A stretch of 64,000 nt of DNA. Source: Anaerolineales bacterium. GTDB taxonomy: Bacteria > Chloroflexota > Anaerolineae > 4572-78 > J111. The DNA lies in assembly GCA_020634855.1 (NCBI GenBank), contig JACKAU010000020.1, positions 1-64,000 on the forward strand, in the 5' to 3' direction. The notes under the pieces are model-generated. The model was not told the DNA's origin. It was given only the letters and a program-made list of their open reading frames with translations, and did no database searches. A program made the translations under genes and the position numbers. This document shows positions 6,911 through 16,746 of the stretch, piece after piece (the stretch's first letter is position 1; each line of letters begins with the position of its first letter).

Positions 6911-9706
6911 ATGAGTGTGAAAGAACGTGGCAAAACAGACCTACAACTACAGTTGTTGGCCTTATATCTTTTATTTGTCGTGCCGATCTTCGCTCTGGCG
7001 TTGCTTTTGTATTCAATTGAAAGCGAACGCCTACGCGAGGATGTTTCGGCTGCCGATTTGAGTCTGGCCCGGGCGATTGCTTTGGAAACCGACTCACTCC
7101 TCCGCTTAGCGAAAGAGGCAGCCATAGCTTATGCCAAACTCCCCGTTGTCGTTCAAGCGGATACCGAACGGATGCCGGCCGCCTTTTCGGCCGGCGCCAT
7201 TGCTCGCCAGGATGTCAACCTGCTGTATCGCCTCTCTAAAGACGGCATCATGATGTATCATTACCCGTCTAGCCCCGGCTCCACTGTGGGCGAGGATTTC
7301 TCCTTTCGAGATTACTTTACAGAAGCTAAGGCTACCGGCCAGCATGTCTTCTCCAAAGGCCGCATTTCACCAACCACCGATCGGCCGGTGGTCACCAGCG
7401 TCATGCCTATTTATAAGAATGGGCAGTTCGACGGGGTGGTGGGCGTTAATCTTGAACTACAACGCCTAACCGAAACCGTGATGCAGATCAGTGAAAAGCG
7501 TCCGGAACGTGAAAAAATCGACATCATCATTGTCGATTCAACCGGGCAGGTCATCGCCCACTCTAATCCCGATAAACTGCTAACTAACTTCTCGGACGAC
7601 AGCTCACCGGTGTTGCAGGCGGTCTTGAATGGAGAAGAGGGATCATTAACCAGCGAGAGCAATTCAGAAACGTGGCTATACAGTTATACACCCATGCCAA
7701 CGGCCAATTGGGGCGTCATCGTTCAACATTCAACCCGGCTGGCGTTTGCCTCGCTCAAACGCTTTCAACAGGGCTTAATTATAGCGCTGGTAACATTTAG
7801 CGTTGGCGCAATTCTGTTCTGGATTTTCCTGTCCAACCGGGTTATCAATCCTCTGGCCCAGTTAACTCGGTACGGCGAAGGCATCGGCCAGCAGTTTTCC
7901 GGGACCGAGCTAATTCCCGAAACCATCGAACCGCTGTCGGAGCGGCCAGATCAAATTGGCCGGTTGGCCCGGACGCTGCTAAGAACTGAGCGAAGTATCC
8001 GGCAGCGTTTGATGGAACTCACCACGCTCAACAAAACCAGCACGGTTGTGGCATCCTCGCTAGATACCGAGCAGGTTATCAGCGCAATTTTAGATGAAGT
8101 GCGCCGTCTATTTCACGTGCGCCAATGCGCCCTCCTCATCACCGACGAAGTCCAAGAGGAGTTAAGGATTCACGCCAGTCGCGGCTTGAGCCAGAACTAC
8201 CTCTCTCACCTTGAATTAACCGAAACGACCATGCAATCCCCGGCCTACCGGGCTATTTCAACCGGGCAGCCGGTCCAGGTGTCTAATGTTGCGTCTGACT
8301 CGAACTTTGTGAGTCTCCTACCACTGGCCAAGGCTGGGGGCTATCGATCGCTGCTGGTCATTCCCTTGATCGCGCCGCACGTGCCGCCCGCCGCCCTGGC
8401 CATTTATCGCGACGACGAACATGTCTTTACCGAACAAGAGGTCAACCTGGCAACCAGTTTCGCCAACCACGCGGCCATTGCCTTGGAGCACGCCATGCTA
8501 TTTAGCCTGACCGATGCTCAGCTTCAGCAGCGCGTCCAATTTTTGAGCGCGCTCAATGCCGTGGGCCATACGGTCAGCAAGTCGCTGGATATTGAGGATA
8601 TTCTCAATAACGCTATGGATACCGTCTTAGAAGTCATGCCGATCGACGCTTGCTGGATTTGTTTGCAGCGCGAGTCTGAAGATTTTTTACGTCTCCGCGC
8701 TCAACGCGGACTGCCGCCCCTGTTAGTCGAACAAATGGAGCAGCAAATAATCTATTATGGTCGGGGATTCATCGGGCAGGTCGCCGAAAGCGGCGAGCCG
8801 CTGCTGCTGGAAGATGCTCATCTTTACCGCCACCAATGGCCGGATGATCCCCTGTTGAATTATGAAGATTGGCAATGTTTAGCTGCCGCGCCGCTCCTGG
8901 CCAAAGATGACATCGCCGGGGTGTTGGGTATTGCCAGCCGTACCGAGTCAACCTTTTCCGAAACCGAAGTCGAACTGCTGCGGGCTATCGGTGACCAAAT
9001 TGCCATTGCCGTGGTCAATGCGCGTCTTTACCGGCGCAGTCGCGAGGCAGCCGTCTTTGAAGAGCGCAACCGGATGGCCAGAGAAATTCATGATACCTTA
9101 GCCCAAGGATTTACCGGCATCTTAATTCAACTCCAAGCCGCCGAACGCCTCAGTCTGAAAAATAGGGAAAAGGCGTTGCAAAGTTTACAGGAAGCGCGAG
9201 ACCTGGCCCAGTCAAGCCTACATGAAGCGCGCCGCTCCGTCTTTAATCTGCGCCCGACTGTTTTAGAAAGCTTGACCTTAGACCAAGCGATTATTCAGCA
9301 AGTTGAGCGCTTCAAACAGGAGACCGGTCTGGAAGCTAATTTTACCTTGGAAGGTTACCCCAGTGCGCTGGACGCTGACACCGAACAAAATTTATACCGG
9401 ATTGCCCAGGAGGCATTGACCAATATCAAACGACACGCCCAAGCGAATAGTATTGCCGTGATACTGGCTTTTGAGCCAAAAACCGTTACCCTGACCATTG
9501 TTGACGATGGCGTTGGGCTGGAAAAGTCAAGACAACAAAAGCATGCCGCCCGGACCGCTCATAACGGGGCTGATAAAAGCGCGGTGCGGACCGGCGGTTT
9601 GGGATTAGTAGGTATTAAAGAGCGAGTAACGTTAATGGGCGGTCAAGTATCTATCGACTCGCCGACCGGCGGCGGGACTCAAATAAAGGTTATAATTTCC
9701 AAATGA
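6911..9706 (+). CDS. Cache-HAMP-GAF-GAF sensor histidine kinase
   Basis: This 931-residue inner-membrane kinase appears to sense an external ligand. A transmembrane helix at about 17-37 and another at about 287-309 enclose an extracellular Cache-type domain (RISPTTDRPVVTSVMPIY is typical). A HAMP linker (about 310-365) and two GAF domains (about 385-530 and 555-700) follow. A HisKA_3 domain has the phospho-acceptor His727 in REIHDTLAQG. The HATPase_c domain includes DDGVG and GGLGLVGIKERV. The TGA stop overlaps the ATG of the next gene (ATGA, 9703-9706), so kinase and regulator are translationally coupled and almost certainly cognate. The ATG at 6911 has only a weak ribosome binding site. Confidence 0.9.
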   Translation: MSVKERGKTDLQLQLLALYLLFVVPIFALALLLYSIESERLREDVSAADLSLARAIALETDSLLRLAKEAAIAYAKLPVVVQADTERMPAAFSAGAIARQDVNLLYRLSKDGIMMYHYPSSPGSTVGEDFSFRDYFTEAKATGQHVFSKGRISPTTDRPVVTSVMPIYKNGQFDGVVGVNLELQRLTETVMQISEKRPEREKIDIIIVDSTGQVIAHSNPDKLLTNFSDDSSPVLQAVLNGEEGSLTSESNSETWLYSYTPMPTANWGVIVQHSTRLAFASLKRFQQGLIIALVTFSVGAILFWIFLSNRVINPLAQLTRYGEGIGQQFSGTELIPETIEPLSERPDQIGRLARTLLRTERSIRQRLMELTTLNKTSTVVASSLDTEQVISAILDEVRRLFHVRQCALLITDEVQEELRIHASRGLSQNYLSHLELTETTMQSPAYRAISTGQPVQVSNVASDSNFVSLLPLAKAGGYRSLLVIPLIAPHVPPAALAIYRDDEHVFTEQEVNLATSFANHAAIALEHAMLFSLTDAQLQQRVQFLSALNAVGHTVSKSLDIEDILNNAMDTVLEVMPIDACWICLQRESEDFLRLRAQRGLPPLLVEQMEQQIIYYGRGFIGQVAESGEPLLLEDAHLYRHQWPDDPLLNYEDWQCLAAAPLLAKDDIAGVLGIASRTESTFSETEVELLRAIGDQIAIAVVNARLYRRSREAAVFEERNRMAREIHDTLAQGFTGILIQLQAAERLSLKNREKALQSLQEARDLAQSSLHEARRSVFNLRPTVLESLTLDQAIIQQVERFKQETGLEANFTLEGYPSALDADTEQNLYRIAQEALTNIKRHAQANSIAVILAFEPKTVTLTIVDDGVGLEKSRQQKHAARTAHNGADKSAVRTGGLGLVGIKERVTLMGGQVSIDSPTGGGTQIKVIISK

Positions 9707-10398
9707 GCCAAACCATAAAAGTTCTAATAACTGATGATCACCCCATTGTTCGACGAGGGTTAGGTTCTATTATTGATCTGGAAGATGATATTGAGGTCAT
9801 TGGTGAAGCCGAAAACGGGGAAGCGGCCGTTGAATTTACGATGGCCAACCCCACGGACGTTGTTCTCATGGATTTAAGGATGCCGGGCATGGGCGGCGTC
9901 GAGGCCATTAAACGCATCAACGCCGAGCGGCCTAATATCCAACTCATTATCCTAACGACGTTCGCCGATGATGAAGAGATTTACAACGGTATTGCGGCCG
10001 GGGCGCGCGGTTTTCTACTTAAAGACGCGCCTCCTGACCGGTTGATTGAGGCCATCCGAGCCGCATACCGGGGTGAGTCGCTGCTCAATCCCACCATCGC
10101 GGCTCGAATTCTCGATCATTTTTCCAATATGGTGGAGCAAGTTACCGCTCAGGATGATCCTGACCCAAAATCAAAGAGTTCCACCGATAACGATCCTAAA
10201 CTCACCCCCCGTGAGTTAGAAGTCTTACGATTGCTTGGCCGGGGCGCCCGCAATAAAGAAATCGCTAAAGAGTTGCATATTGTGGAGCGTACAGTCAAAA
10301 TTCACGTCGGCAATATTTTGGGCAAGCTCAATGTTACCAATCGTACTGAAGCGGTCACGCAGGCGATCAAGATGGGATTATTAGGTGAGAACAATTAG
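9703..10398 (+). CDS. NarL/LuxR-type response regulator
   Basis: This 231-residue DNA-binding response regulator should be phosphorylated by the kinase directly upstream. The receiver domain (residues 1-125) has the acidic pair D11-D12 and the phospho-acceptor Asp57 in VVLMDLRMPG. The C-terminal LuxR-type helix-turn-helix (about 165-228) starts LTPRELEVLRLLGRG and contains NKEIAKEL and ERTVKIHV. A charged linker of about 30 residues separates the two. No target operon can be named. The next gene on the strand starts 133 bases later. Confidence 0.93.
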   Translation: MSQTIKVLITDDHPIVRRGLGSIIDLEDDIEVIGEAENGEAAVEFTMANPTDVVLMDLRMPGMGGVEAIKRINAERPNIQLIILTTFADDEEIYNGIAAGARGFLLKDAPPDRLIEAIRAAYRGESLLNPTIAARILDHFSNMVEQVTAQDDPDPKSKSSTDNDPKLTPRELEVLRLLGRGARNKEIAKELHIVERTVKIHVGNILGKLNVTNRTEAVTQAIKMGLLGENN

Positions 10399-10531
10399 CG
10401 GCTAATAGCCACATTGATAGCCCAACCGGCTTGCCCTTAATTTTGCTGTCCTCCTTAAATGTGTTATTTTTCACGAGAGAAAAGAATTTAATACCTTTTC
10501 TACACTTTGCCGTCAGGATAAACCTTTAACA

Positions 10532-11296
10532 ATGACCAGTTGGTTAGATTTTTTACTTGTGGGATTAGCCGCTATCGCCGGCGGGGCAGTGAATGCGCTG
10601 GCCGGCGGCGGCACCTTAATTACATTTCCAATGTTGACCGCCGTGGGCATTCCGGCCGTGGCGGCCAATGTGACCAACACCGTGGCCCTTTGTCCCGGTT
10701 ACTTGGGCGCGACCTTCGCTCAGTGGAACGATCTGAAAGATCAGCAACAGCGACTATGGCTGCTGGTTCCGGTTAGTGTGGTCGGCGGCCTAATCGGGGG
10801 CATTTTGCTGCTCAACACCGGGGAAAAGGTGTTTCGAGCGATGGTGCCGTTTCTGATTCTGTTGGCATCGGGGCTATTGGCGGTACAAGATCCGCTGCGG
10901 GCCTGGTTGGTCCGCCGCAGCAGCCAATCCGGCTCAGGGTCGATGTCCCCCACAGGAGTGGTTCTGCCGGTTGGCTTGGCCGCTATTTACGGCGGATATT
11001 TCGGGGCGGGCCTAAGCGTCATTGTGTTAGCCGTGTTAGGGCTGGTGCTGGACGACTCGCTGACGCGGCTCAACGCGTTGAAACAGGCGGTCGCCTTTAG
11101 CGTCAACATTGCGGCCGCAATCTTCTTTCTTTTCTCCGGGCAGGTCGTCTGGTTGGCTGCTCTGGTCATGGCCGTGGGCGCGCTGATCGGAGGCGTGTTG
11201 GGGGGCAAGCTAGCCGGCCGGATCAAACCGTCCACCCTGCGCCGGGTTGTGGTCATCATTGGCGTTATTGTGTCGATCCTCTACCTGGTGCGTTAA
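10532..11296 (+). CDS. TauE/SafE family sulfite exporter-like membrane protein
   Basis: This is a 254-residue polytopic membrane protein of the TauE/SafE (COG0730) family, which exports or imports small organosulfur compounds and anions. Two internally similar glycine-rich halves are visible: GGAVNALAGGGTLITFP near the N-terminus and GGYFGAGLSVIVLAVLG in the middle. About eight hydrophobic helices are expected. The substrate cannot be assigned. Its last four bases overlap the end of the convergent oxidoreductase gene (11293-11296), leaving no room for a terminator between them. Confidence 0.85.
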   Translation: MTSWLDFLLVGLAAIAGGAVNALAGGGTLITFPMLTAVGIPAVAANVTNTVALCPGYLGATFAQWNDLKDQQQRLWLLVPVSVVGGLIGGILLLNTGEKVFRAMVPFLILLASGLLAVQDPLRAWLVRRSSQSGSGSMSPTGVVLPVGLAAIYGGYFGAGLSVIVLAVLGLVLDDSLTRLNALKQAVAFSVNIAAAIFFLFSGQVVWLAALVMAVGALIGGVLGGKLAGRIKPSTLRRVVVIIGVIVSILYLVR

Positions 11297-12231
11297 ACGT
11301 GCGGTAAAACCTCTGTCGCCAGTAACGTCAACGAGTCGATGTCATCCAGATCGTTATGCTGCAACATAAAGCGGTCGATCCCGGCTGCGGTGAAAGCCTT
11401 CATCTGATCGATAACCCGGCTGGGGCTGCCGCCGATAAAGCCGGCCTCGTTCCACTCGGCCAGCGTTGCGGGCAGGCTGGAAAACATACGACGATGGGCG
11501 TCGATCCGGCTCTGAGCCGCCGCCTCATCACGACCGATGACAAACGGGGCCATCATCGAGCGGCGAATGTCGCCAGGGTCGCGGTTAATGGCCGCGCAGT
11601 TCTGATCCAACTCCCGCGACTTCTCGCGGAAGAGATCGACCCCGCCGTAAGAGAAATTCCACTCGGTGGCGTGTTTGGCAACGATTTTTAACGTCTTCTC
11701 GCCTTTACCGCCCATAATTAGGGTCGGATTTGGCTGCGCCGGGCCGGGATGGGATTGCGCTTCCTCTAACTGGTAATAGTTGCCCGTAAATGTCACCGGC
11801 TCGCCCGACCAGATCGATTTAATGACCGTGGCTGCTTCGTCCAACATCTCCAGCCGAACCCCGTAGCGCGGATAGTTGACGCCAAACATCTTATGCTCCA
11901 TATCATTCCACCCGGCGCCGAGGCCCAAATCGAGCCGCCCGCCGGAGAGTTGATCGACCGAGGCGGCCATCTTGGCCACCATCACCGGGTGGCGGAACGT
12001 GACGGCGCAGACCATTGGTCCAAAGCGGATGCGCTTAGTGCGCATAGCCAGCGCCGTCAGCGAGGGCCACAGCGCCAGCGACGCCCGTTCCGGATGCCCG
12101 TAGATGCCGGTCAGGTGATCGGAGCGAAAAAGATGGCTAAAACCCAAATCTTCCACCGCCTCGGCCAGGCGGAAAAACCGCTCCCAGGTCATATCCTCTT
12201 GTCCTTCAACCATAATGCCTATCTCAGCCAT
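11293..12231 (-). CDS. LLM-class flavin-dependent oxidoreductase
   Basis: This is a 312-residue TIM-barrel protein of the luciferase-like monooxygenase superfamily. The pattern (FFRLAEAVEDLGFSHLFRSDH at the N-terminus, GRLDLGLGAGWNDMEHKMFG in the middle, GGKGEKTLKIVAKHATEWN later) resembles the F420- or FMN-dependent branch. The cofactor and substrate cannot be decided from sequence. It lies 29 bases downstream of sthA on the same strand, so the two may share a transcript. It overlaps the convergent transporter gene by four bases. Confidence 0.85.
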   Translation of the reverse strand: MAEIGIMVEGQEDMTWERFFRLAEAVEDLGFSHLFRSDHLTGIYGHPERASLALWPSLTALAMRTKRIRFGPMVCAVTFRHPVMVAKMAASVDQLSGGRLDLGLGAGWNDMEHKMFGVNYPRYGVRLEMLDEAATVIKSIWSGEPVTFTGNYYQLEEAQSHPGPAQPNPTLIMGGKGEKTLKIVAKHATEWNFSYGGVDLFREKSRELDQNCAAINRDPGDIRRSMMAPFVIGRDEAAAQSRIDAHRRMFSSLPATLAEWNEAGFIGGSPSRVIDQMKAFTAAGIDRFMLQHNDLDDIDSLTLLATEVLPHV

Positions 12232-12260
12232 AATGCCTCCTTTGAAGATTAAGATTTGAT

Positions 12261-13634
12261 TTAAAGCTGCTGCACCCGGTTGAGACCGTTCAGGGCGGCT
12301 ACCCGGTAGGCCTCGGCCATAGTGGGGTAGTTAAAGGTGGTGTTGATAAAATACATCAACGTATTGGCTTCGCCCTTTTGGCTCATAATGGCCTGGCCGA
12401 TGTGAACGATCTCCGACGCCTGCGCCCCAAAGCAGTGAACCCCTAAGATTTCGAGCGTGTCGCGGTGAAACAGCAGTTTGAGCATGCCCACCGTTTGTCC
12501 GGTAATTTGGGCGCGGGCCAAGTTCCTGAATTGAGAGTGACCGACCTCGTACGGTACTTTTTGAGCGGTCAATTCGCGTTCGGTCAGGCCGACCGAACTG
12601 ATTTCGGGGATGGTGTAGATGCCGGTGGGAATATATTTGACCAGATGCTCGTCGCACTTGCCGAAGACCAAATGAGTAGCGGCGAATCGACCCTGGTCAT
12701 AGGCGGCGCTGGCTAAACTGGGAAAGCCCACCACATCGCCCACGGCGTAGATGTGGGGTTGGGCCGATTGGTAATTTTCGTTGACCACGATGCTGCCCCG
12801 GCTGTCGCGCTCGATGCCCAGCGCCTCCAACCCTATATCGTCGGAATTGCCGGTGCGCCCCTGCGCCCACAACAGAAAGTCGCTGCGGATCTGTTTGTTC
12901 GATTTGAGGTAGAGGGTCACCCCCTCGTCATCGGCCTCGACCCGCTCGTACTCCTCGTTGTGCCGGATCAGCACGCCGTGCTCCCGCAGATGGTAGCTCA
13001 ACGCGTCGATGATTTCGTCATCAAGAAACGCCAGAAGTTGGCCTCGAGTATTGATCAAATTGACTTTGATGCGCAGGCCGCGAAAGATAGAGGCGTATTC
13101 GCAGCCGATGACGCCTGCCCCATAAATTGAAATCGAGCGCGGATTATCCCTGAGATCGACCACTTTATCGCTGTCCAAAATGCGGGGGTGGTTAAAATCG
13201 ACATCCGGTGGGTGGTAGGGCCGCGAGCCGGTAGCGACAATGAAAGCATTGGCCGTGAAGCGGGTTCTGAGGCCGGACTCAGCCGTGACCTCGATGGTGT
13301 TGGCATCGACAAAAGCGGCCCGGCCATAGTGAAGATCGATGACGTTGCGATAATAAAAACCGGTTCGCATATCGACCTGGCGGTTGATCACCGACTCGGC
13401 GGTGCGCAGTAGGTCTTGATAATTGATGTAGCGCAGGTCGGTGATATTGGCTAGCTGCTCGATGGCCTGACGCAGGGCTTTGCTGGGAATGGTGCCGCGA
13501 TGGGTGCAATTACCCCCGGCGTGCTCAAAAGCTTCGATGATCGCGACTCGTTTACCTTCTTTGCTGGCTTTCATGGCCGCGCCCTCGCCGCCGGGGCCGG
13601 TGCCGATGACGATGACGTCGTAATGGTTGTTCAT
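12261..13634 (-). CDS. sthA: soluble pyridine nucleotide transhydrogenase
   Basis: This 457-residue FAD enzyme equilibrates NADPH with NAD+. It has the FAD-binding motif GTGPGGEG at residues 11-18, a second nucleotide-binding segment (SIYGAGVIGCEYASIF), and a C-terminal dimerisation domain. At the redox-active site the sequence is GGNCTHRGTIPSKALR: Cys43 is present, but the second cysteine of the usual CxxxxC pair is Thr48. This is the known hallmark that separates SthA from dihydrolipoamide dehydrogenase and mercuric reductase. The length is normal. It probably heads a two-gene transcript with the LLM oxidoreductase. Confidence 0.92.
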   Translation of the reverse strand: MNNHYDVIVIGTGPGGEGAAMKASKEGKRVAIIEAFEHAGGNCTHRGTIPSKALRQAIEQLANITDLRYINYQDLLRTAESVINRQVDMRTGFYYRNVIDLHYGRAAFVDANTIEVTAESGLRTRFTANAFIVATGSRPYHPPDVDFNHPRILDSDKVVDLRDNPRSISIYGAGVIGCEYASIFRGLRIKVNLINTRGQLLAFLDDEIIDALSYHLREHGVLIRHNEEYERVEADDEGVTLYLKSNKQIRSDFLLWAQGRTGNSDDIGLEALGIERDSRGSIVVNENYQSAQPHIYAVGDVVGFPSLASAAYDQGRFAATHLVFGKCDEHLVKYIPTGIYTIPEISSVGLTERELTAQKVPYEVGHSQFRNLARAQITGQTVGMLKLLFHRDTLEILGVHCFGAQASEIVHIGQAIMSQKGEANTLMYFINTTFNYPTMAEAYRVAALNGLNRVQQL

Positions 13635-13770
13635 GGTAAAAATTCCTCGGTGGTTCTAAAACATTACAATGGCTGCATTGTAACGAATTTCGGGAGAAAA
13701 ACCAAACTAATTTCAATAGACGGGGAGTTTTAAAGAAGAGGCAGGTGTGTGATGAGTCGCGCCTTCTTTT

Positions 13771-14258
13771 ACCACAGAGATCACGAAGGAGGCACAGAGG
13801 TCACAGAGGTTAGTTGATGACACGTTTGATGCCGTTTTTAAGAAGGGACACATTGAAATTGATTAGAAGACCTAATTTACATTGTGAAAGTTTCAAATAG
13901 GTTAGGACTTGAGCAAGATGTACAGGGAGAAGGGTATCGACCGACTTTATTTCAACGACCAATTTGTTGTCAACCAGCAAATCCAGCCGGTAACCACACT
14001 CGAGTTTAACCTCTTCGTAAATCAGCGGAAGCGGTTTTTCTTTTTCGACTTTCAATCCTGTTTTAGCCAATTCATAGTACAGACATTCGTGATAAGCAGA
14101 CTCTAGCAATCCTGGCCCTAACACTTTGTGAATCTTGATCGCACAGCCGATTACGGTATTGGATAACTTATTCTCAATCATATCTAGCTCCTTGTAAGTG
14201 GTAGATGTTGTTCGAAGTAACTTTGCGCCCTTTGTGCCTTCTTTGTGTACTCTGTGGT
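13771..14258. mobile_element. inverted-repeat-flanked element carrying a GxxExxY gene
   Basis: A 38-bp sequence at 13771-13808 (starting ACCACAGAG and containing AGGCACA) recurs in inverted orientation at 14221-14258 with 30 of 38 positions matching. The pair encloses one GxxExxY gene and little else, 488 bp in total. There is no transposase. The arrangement looks like a small non-autonomous cassette. Whether it has moved as a unit is inference. Confidence 0.5.
13810..14181 (-). CDS. GxxExxY protein
   Basis: This 123-residue protein belongs to the small GxxExxY family (TIGR04256), named for the motif seen here as GLLESAYHECLYYEL. Further on, GYRLDLLVDNKLVVEIKSV has the D-x(n)-ExK arrangement of PD-(D/E)xK nucleases, so a nuclease-like fold is plausible, although no activity is established for the family as far as I know. 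The gene fills nearly all the space between two 38-bp inverted repeats. On the minus strand the ATG at 14181 has AAGGAG about five bases upstream. Confidence 0.85.
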   Translation of the reverse strand: MIENKLSNTVIGCAIKIHKVLGPGLLESAYHECLYYELAKTGLKVEKEKPLPLIYEEVKLECGYRLDLLVDNKLVVEIKSVDTLLPVHLAQVLTYLKLSQCKLGLLINFNVSLLKNGIKRVIN

Positions 14259-14383
14259 GAATCTTCTAATTCTATAACCTGAATAGCACAAAAAATCACA
14301 CAAATTGAAAAAGGAGAAATAGAGCAGTAAAATAGAACCAAAATGCGACAAAGATGACAATAAGGCAAGCCGGAGCTAATGCA

Positions 14384-15790
14384 ATGACTATACTCAATAA
14401 AACCGAAACCTTAGCTAAACTCCCCCCCGCATGGCCTGTCTCGCTGCTGCCGCAGATTCAGGCGCAGGTACGGTCGAGCGGGCGCAAAATCGTGGTACTC
14501 GATGATGATCCAACCGGCACGCAAACCGTCTACGATATTCCTGTTTTAACCGAGTGGCCGGTCGAAGTGTTAGCTCAGGAATTTCTGACCGACTCGCCGG
14601 CGTTCTATTTGCTAACTAATTCGCGTAGTATGCCGTTATCGCAAGCTCAGGCGATGAACGCCGACATCGGGCACAATCTGCTGGCCGCGGCTCAACAAAC
14701 CGGCCGCGACTTCGTCGTCGTTAGCCGCAGCGACTCCACGTTGCGCGGTCACTTTCCCGGCGAGGTCGAAGCGCTGGCCGAGGCGCTAGGGCGACGTTTC
14801 GACGCGTGGCTGATCATTCCCTTTTTTTTGGAAGGCGGCCGCTACACCATCAACGACATTCATTATGTGGCCGAGGGTGAGAGCCTGGTGCCGGCAGGTG
14901 AAACGCCGTTTGCCCAAGACAAAGCCTTTGGCTACCGAGCCTCTGACCTCAAGGAATGGGTGGCGGAGAAAACCGAGGGTATAGCGCCAGCCGAGACAGT
15001 CGCTTCAATCACCATCGACGATATCCGGCGCGGCGGACCAGACCGGGTGGCCGAGAAACTGAATTTGCTGTCCGGCGGCGCGGTGTGCGTCGTCAACGCT
15101 GCCAGCTATCGGGATATGGGGGTGTTTGTCAGCGGGCTGCTGCAAGCCGAGGCTCAAGGGCGGCAGTTTCTCTACCGGACGGCAGCCTCGTTTGTAAGGG
15201 TGCGGGCCGGGTTAGGCCCACGACCACTGCTGACGCCGGCTGAACTGGGCACCGGCGAACCAGGCGGTGGTTTAATTGTGGTCGGGTCGTATGTGCCGAA
15301 AACAACCACGCAGGTGGAGGCGTTGCTGGCGCAGCCAACGGTGACCGCCGTTGAAATCGACGTTGAAGCGCTGCTGGACGATAACCGGCAGGCGGCCGAG
15401 ATCGAGCGCGTCGCCGGCCGGGCTGATGAAGTTCTGGGTCAAAATCACGATGTGCTGCTCTACACCAACCGCCAATTGATCACCGGCGACGATGCTGATG
15501 CCAGCCTCGCTATTGGGCGGCGCGTCTCTGACAGCTTGGTCAGCATTGTCCGGGCCATCTCGACCCGCCCGCGCTATCTATTGGCCAAGGGCGGCATCAC
15601 CGCCAGCGATGTGGCGACCCAAGGATTAGGTATCAAAAAAGCCATGGTACTGGGCCAAATTTTACCGGGCGTACCGGTTTGGCAAGCCGGGCCGGAAAGC
15701 CGTTATCCCGGTTTAACCTATATTGTCTTTCCGGGCAATGTCGGCGGACCTGAGGCGTTGGCGGATATTGCGACGATGTTTACGACCTAG
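14384..15790 (+). CDS. four-carbon acid sugar kinase family protein
   Basis: This 468-residue protein belongs to the four-carbon acid sugar kinase (DUF1537/OtnK-DtnK) family, which phosphorylates threonate, erythronate or related acids with ATP. The N-terminal sugar-binding motif DDDPTGTQTVYDIPVLTEW is present, followed by SRSDSTLRGHFPGE. The C-terminal nucleotide-binding part has LAKGGITASDVATQGL. ATG 14384 was chosen because GGAG lies ten bases upstream. An earlier in-frame ATG at 14354 has no ribosome binding site. The usual partner genes (aldolase, dehydrogenase, isomerase) are missing, so the substrate is open. The last 11 bases overlap the convergent VOC gene. Confidence 0.85.
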   Translation: MTILNKTETLAKLPPAWPVSLLPQIQAQVRSSGRKIVVLDDDPTGTQTVYDIPVLTEWPVEVLAQEFLTDSPAFYLLTNSRSMPLSQAQAMNADIGHNLLAAAQQTGRDFVVVSRSDSTLRGHFPGEVEALAEALGRRFDAWLIIPFFLEGGRYTINDIHYVAEGESLVPAGETPFAQDKAFGYRASDLKEWVAEKTEGIAPAETVASITIDDIRRGGPDRVAEKLNLLSGGAVCVVNAASYRDMGVFVSGLLQAEAQGRQFLYRTAASFVRVRAGLGPRPLLTPAELGTGEPGGGLIVVGSYVPKTTTQVEALLAQPTVTAVEIDVEALLDDNRQAAEIERVAGRADEVLGQNHDVLLYTNRQLITGDDADASLAIGRRVSDSLVSIVRAISTRPRYLLAKGGITASDVATQGLGIKKAMVLGQILPGVPVWQAGPESRYPGLTYIVFPGNVGGPEALADIATMFTT

Positions 15791-16661
15791 TCGCCAACTC
15801 GATGCCATTGCCGGCCGGGTCTCGTAACAGAGGACCGGCGTCGGTCTGCTCAACCGGATAGGCGAGCGTCTCCAAATGGGCCAGCAGAGCGTCGCGCATC
15901 TGTTCGGTGGGCAGCACAATCTGGTAATGCAATAAGCCCAGCGATCCGGGTGGTGGTGGGGCAGCCCCTCTGGAGTTCCACGTGTTTAGCCCCAGGTGAT
16001 GGTGGTATCGCCCCGCGCTTACAAAGCCCGCCCCGGACCAAGTGGCCATCAAATCAAATCCCAGCATGCCCCGATAAAAATTGACGGCTTTGTTGACGTC
16101 GTCAACCTGCAAATGAACGTGTCCCATGCAGGTGCCTGAGGGTAAGCCGGTAAACGCGGTCTCCGGGGCATCGGCCACCAGCGCGGGCAGATCGACGGCC
16201 AAGGTGTCCATTTTGACGGTTCCGTCAGCGCCGTACTCCCACGTATCGCGAGGTCGATCCCGGTACATCTCGATGCCGTTGCCTTCAGGATCGGATAGGT
16301 AGAGCGCTTCACTCACCAAATGATCGCCGGCGCCGGCCAGTGGGTAGCGGTTGGCGGCCAGGTGGCCAAGCCAGTGGCCCAAATCCCGGCGGGTGGGTAG
16401 CAAAATCGCTAGATGAAACAGGCCGGTCGCTCGGGGGTAGCGTTTGCCGTTGGGGCGAGCTTCAAGCTTGACCAACGGTACGGCGTCGATGCCTAACGCG
16501 GCTGTTTGCGGGGTGCGGTCCAGAATGGTTAGCCCAATGATTTGGTGATAGAACTGTGTCATTTTTTCCAGATCGCCTACACCCAGAGTGACCGTCCCCA
16601 CGGTGGTAGCCGGGTCTAGGGCCGGCGCGGCTTGAGGTTGAGTGTTCGTTTTTTCAGTCAT
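15780..16661 (-). CDS. two-domain VOC (glyoxalase/dioxygenase) family protein
   Basis: This 293-residue protein contains two vicinal-oxygen-chelate units. The first (about 19-135) begins VGTVTLGVGDLEKMTQFY and ends with the metal-region motif GNGIEMYRDRP. The second (about 170-290) begins GHVHLQVDDVNKAVNFY and ends AGNGIELATRS. The pairs of His and Glu expected for metal binding are visible in each unit. Overall it resembles the CatE-type catechol-2,3-dioxygenase-like proteins of Bacillus. The substrate is not determinable. No aromatic-degradation neighbours are present. Confidence 0.8.
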   Translation of the reverse strand: MTEKTNTQPQAAPALDPATTVGTVTLGVGDLEKMTQFYHQIIGLTILDRTPQTAALGIDAVPLVKLEARPNGKRYPRATGLFHLAILLPTRRDLGHWLGHLAANRYPLAGAGDHLVSEALYLSDPEGNGIEMYRDRPRDTWEYGADGTVKMDTLAVDLPALVADAPETAFTGLPSGTCMGHVHLQVDDVNKAVNFYRGMLGFDLMATWSGAGFVSAGRYHHHLGLNTWNSRGAAPPPPGSLGLLHYQIVLPTEQMRDALLAHLETLAYPVEQTDAGPLLRDPAGNGIELATRS

Positions 16662-16746
16662 TGATCCTCCTGTTGAACTTGCTGATTATCGGTAAACTGC
16701 CATAAACCCTGCGATATGGCTTCTCGCCTACTCAGGCTGCGGCAAG

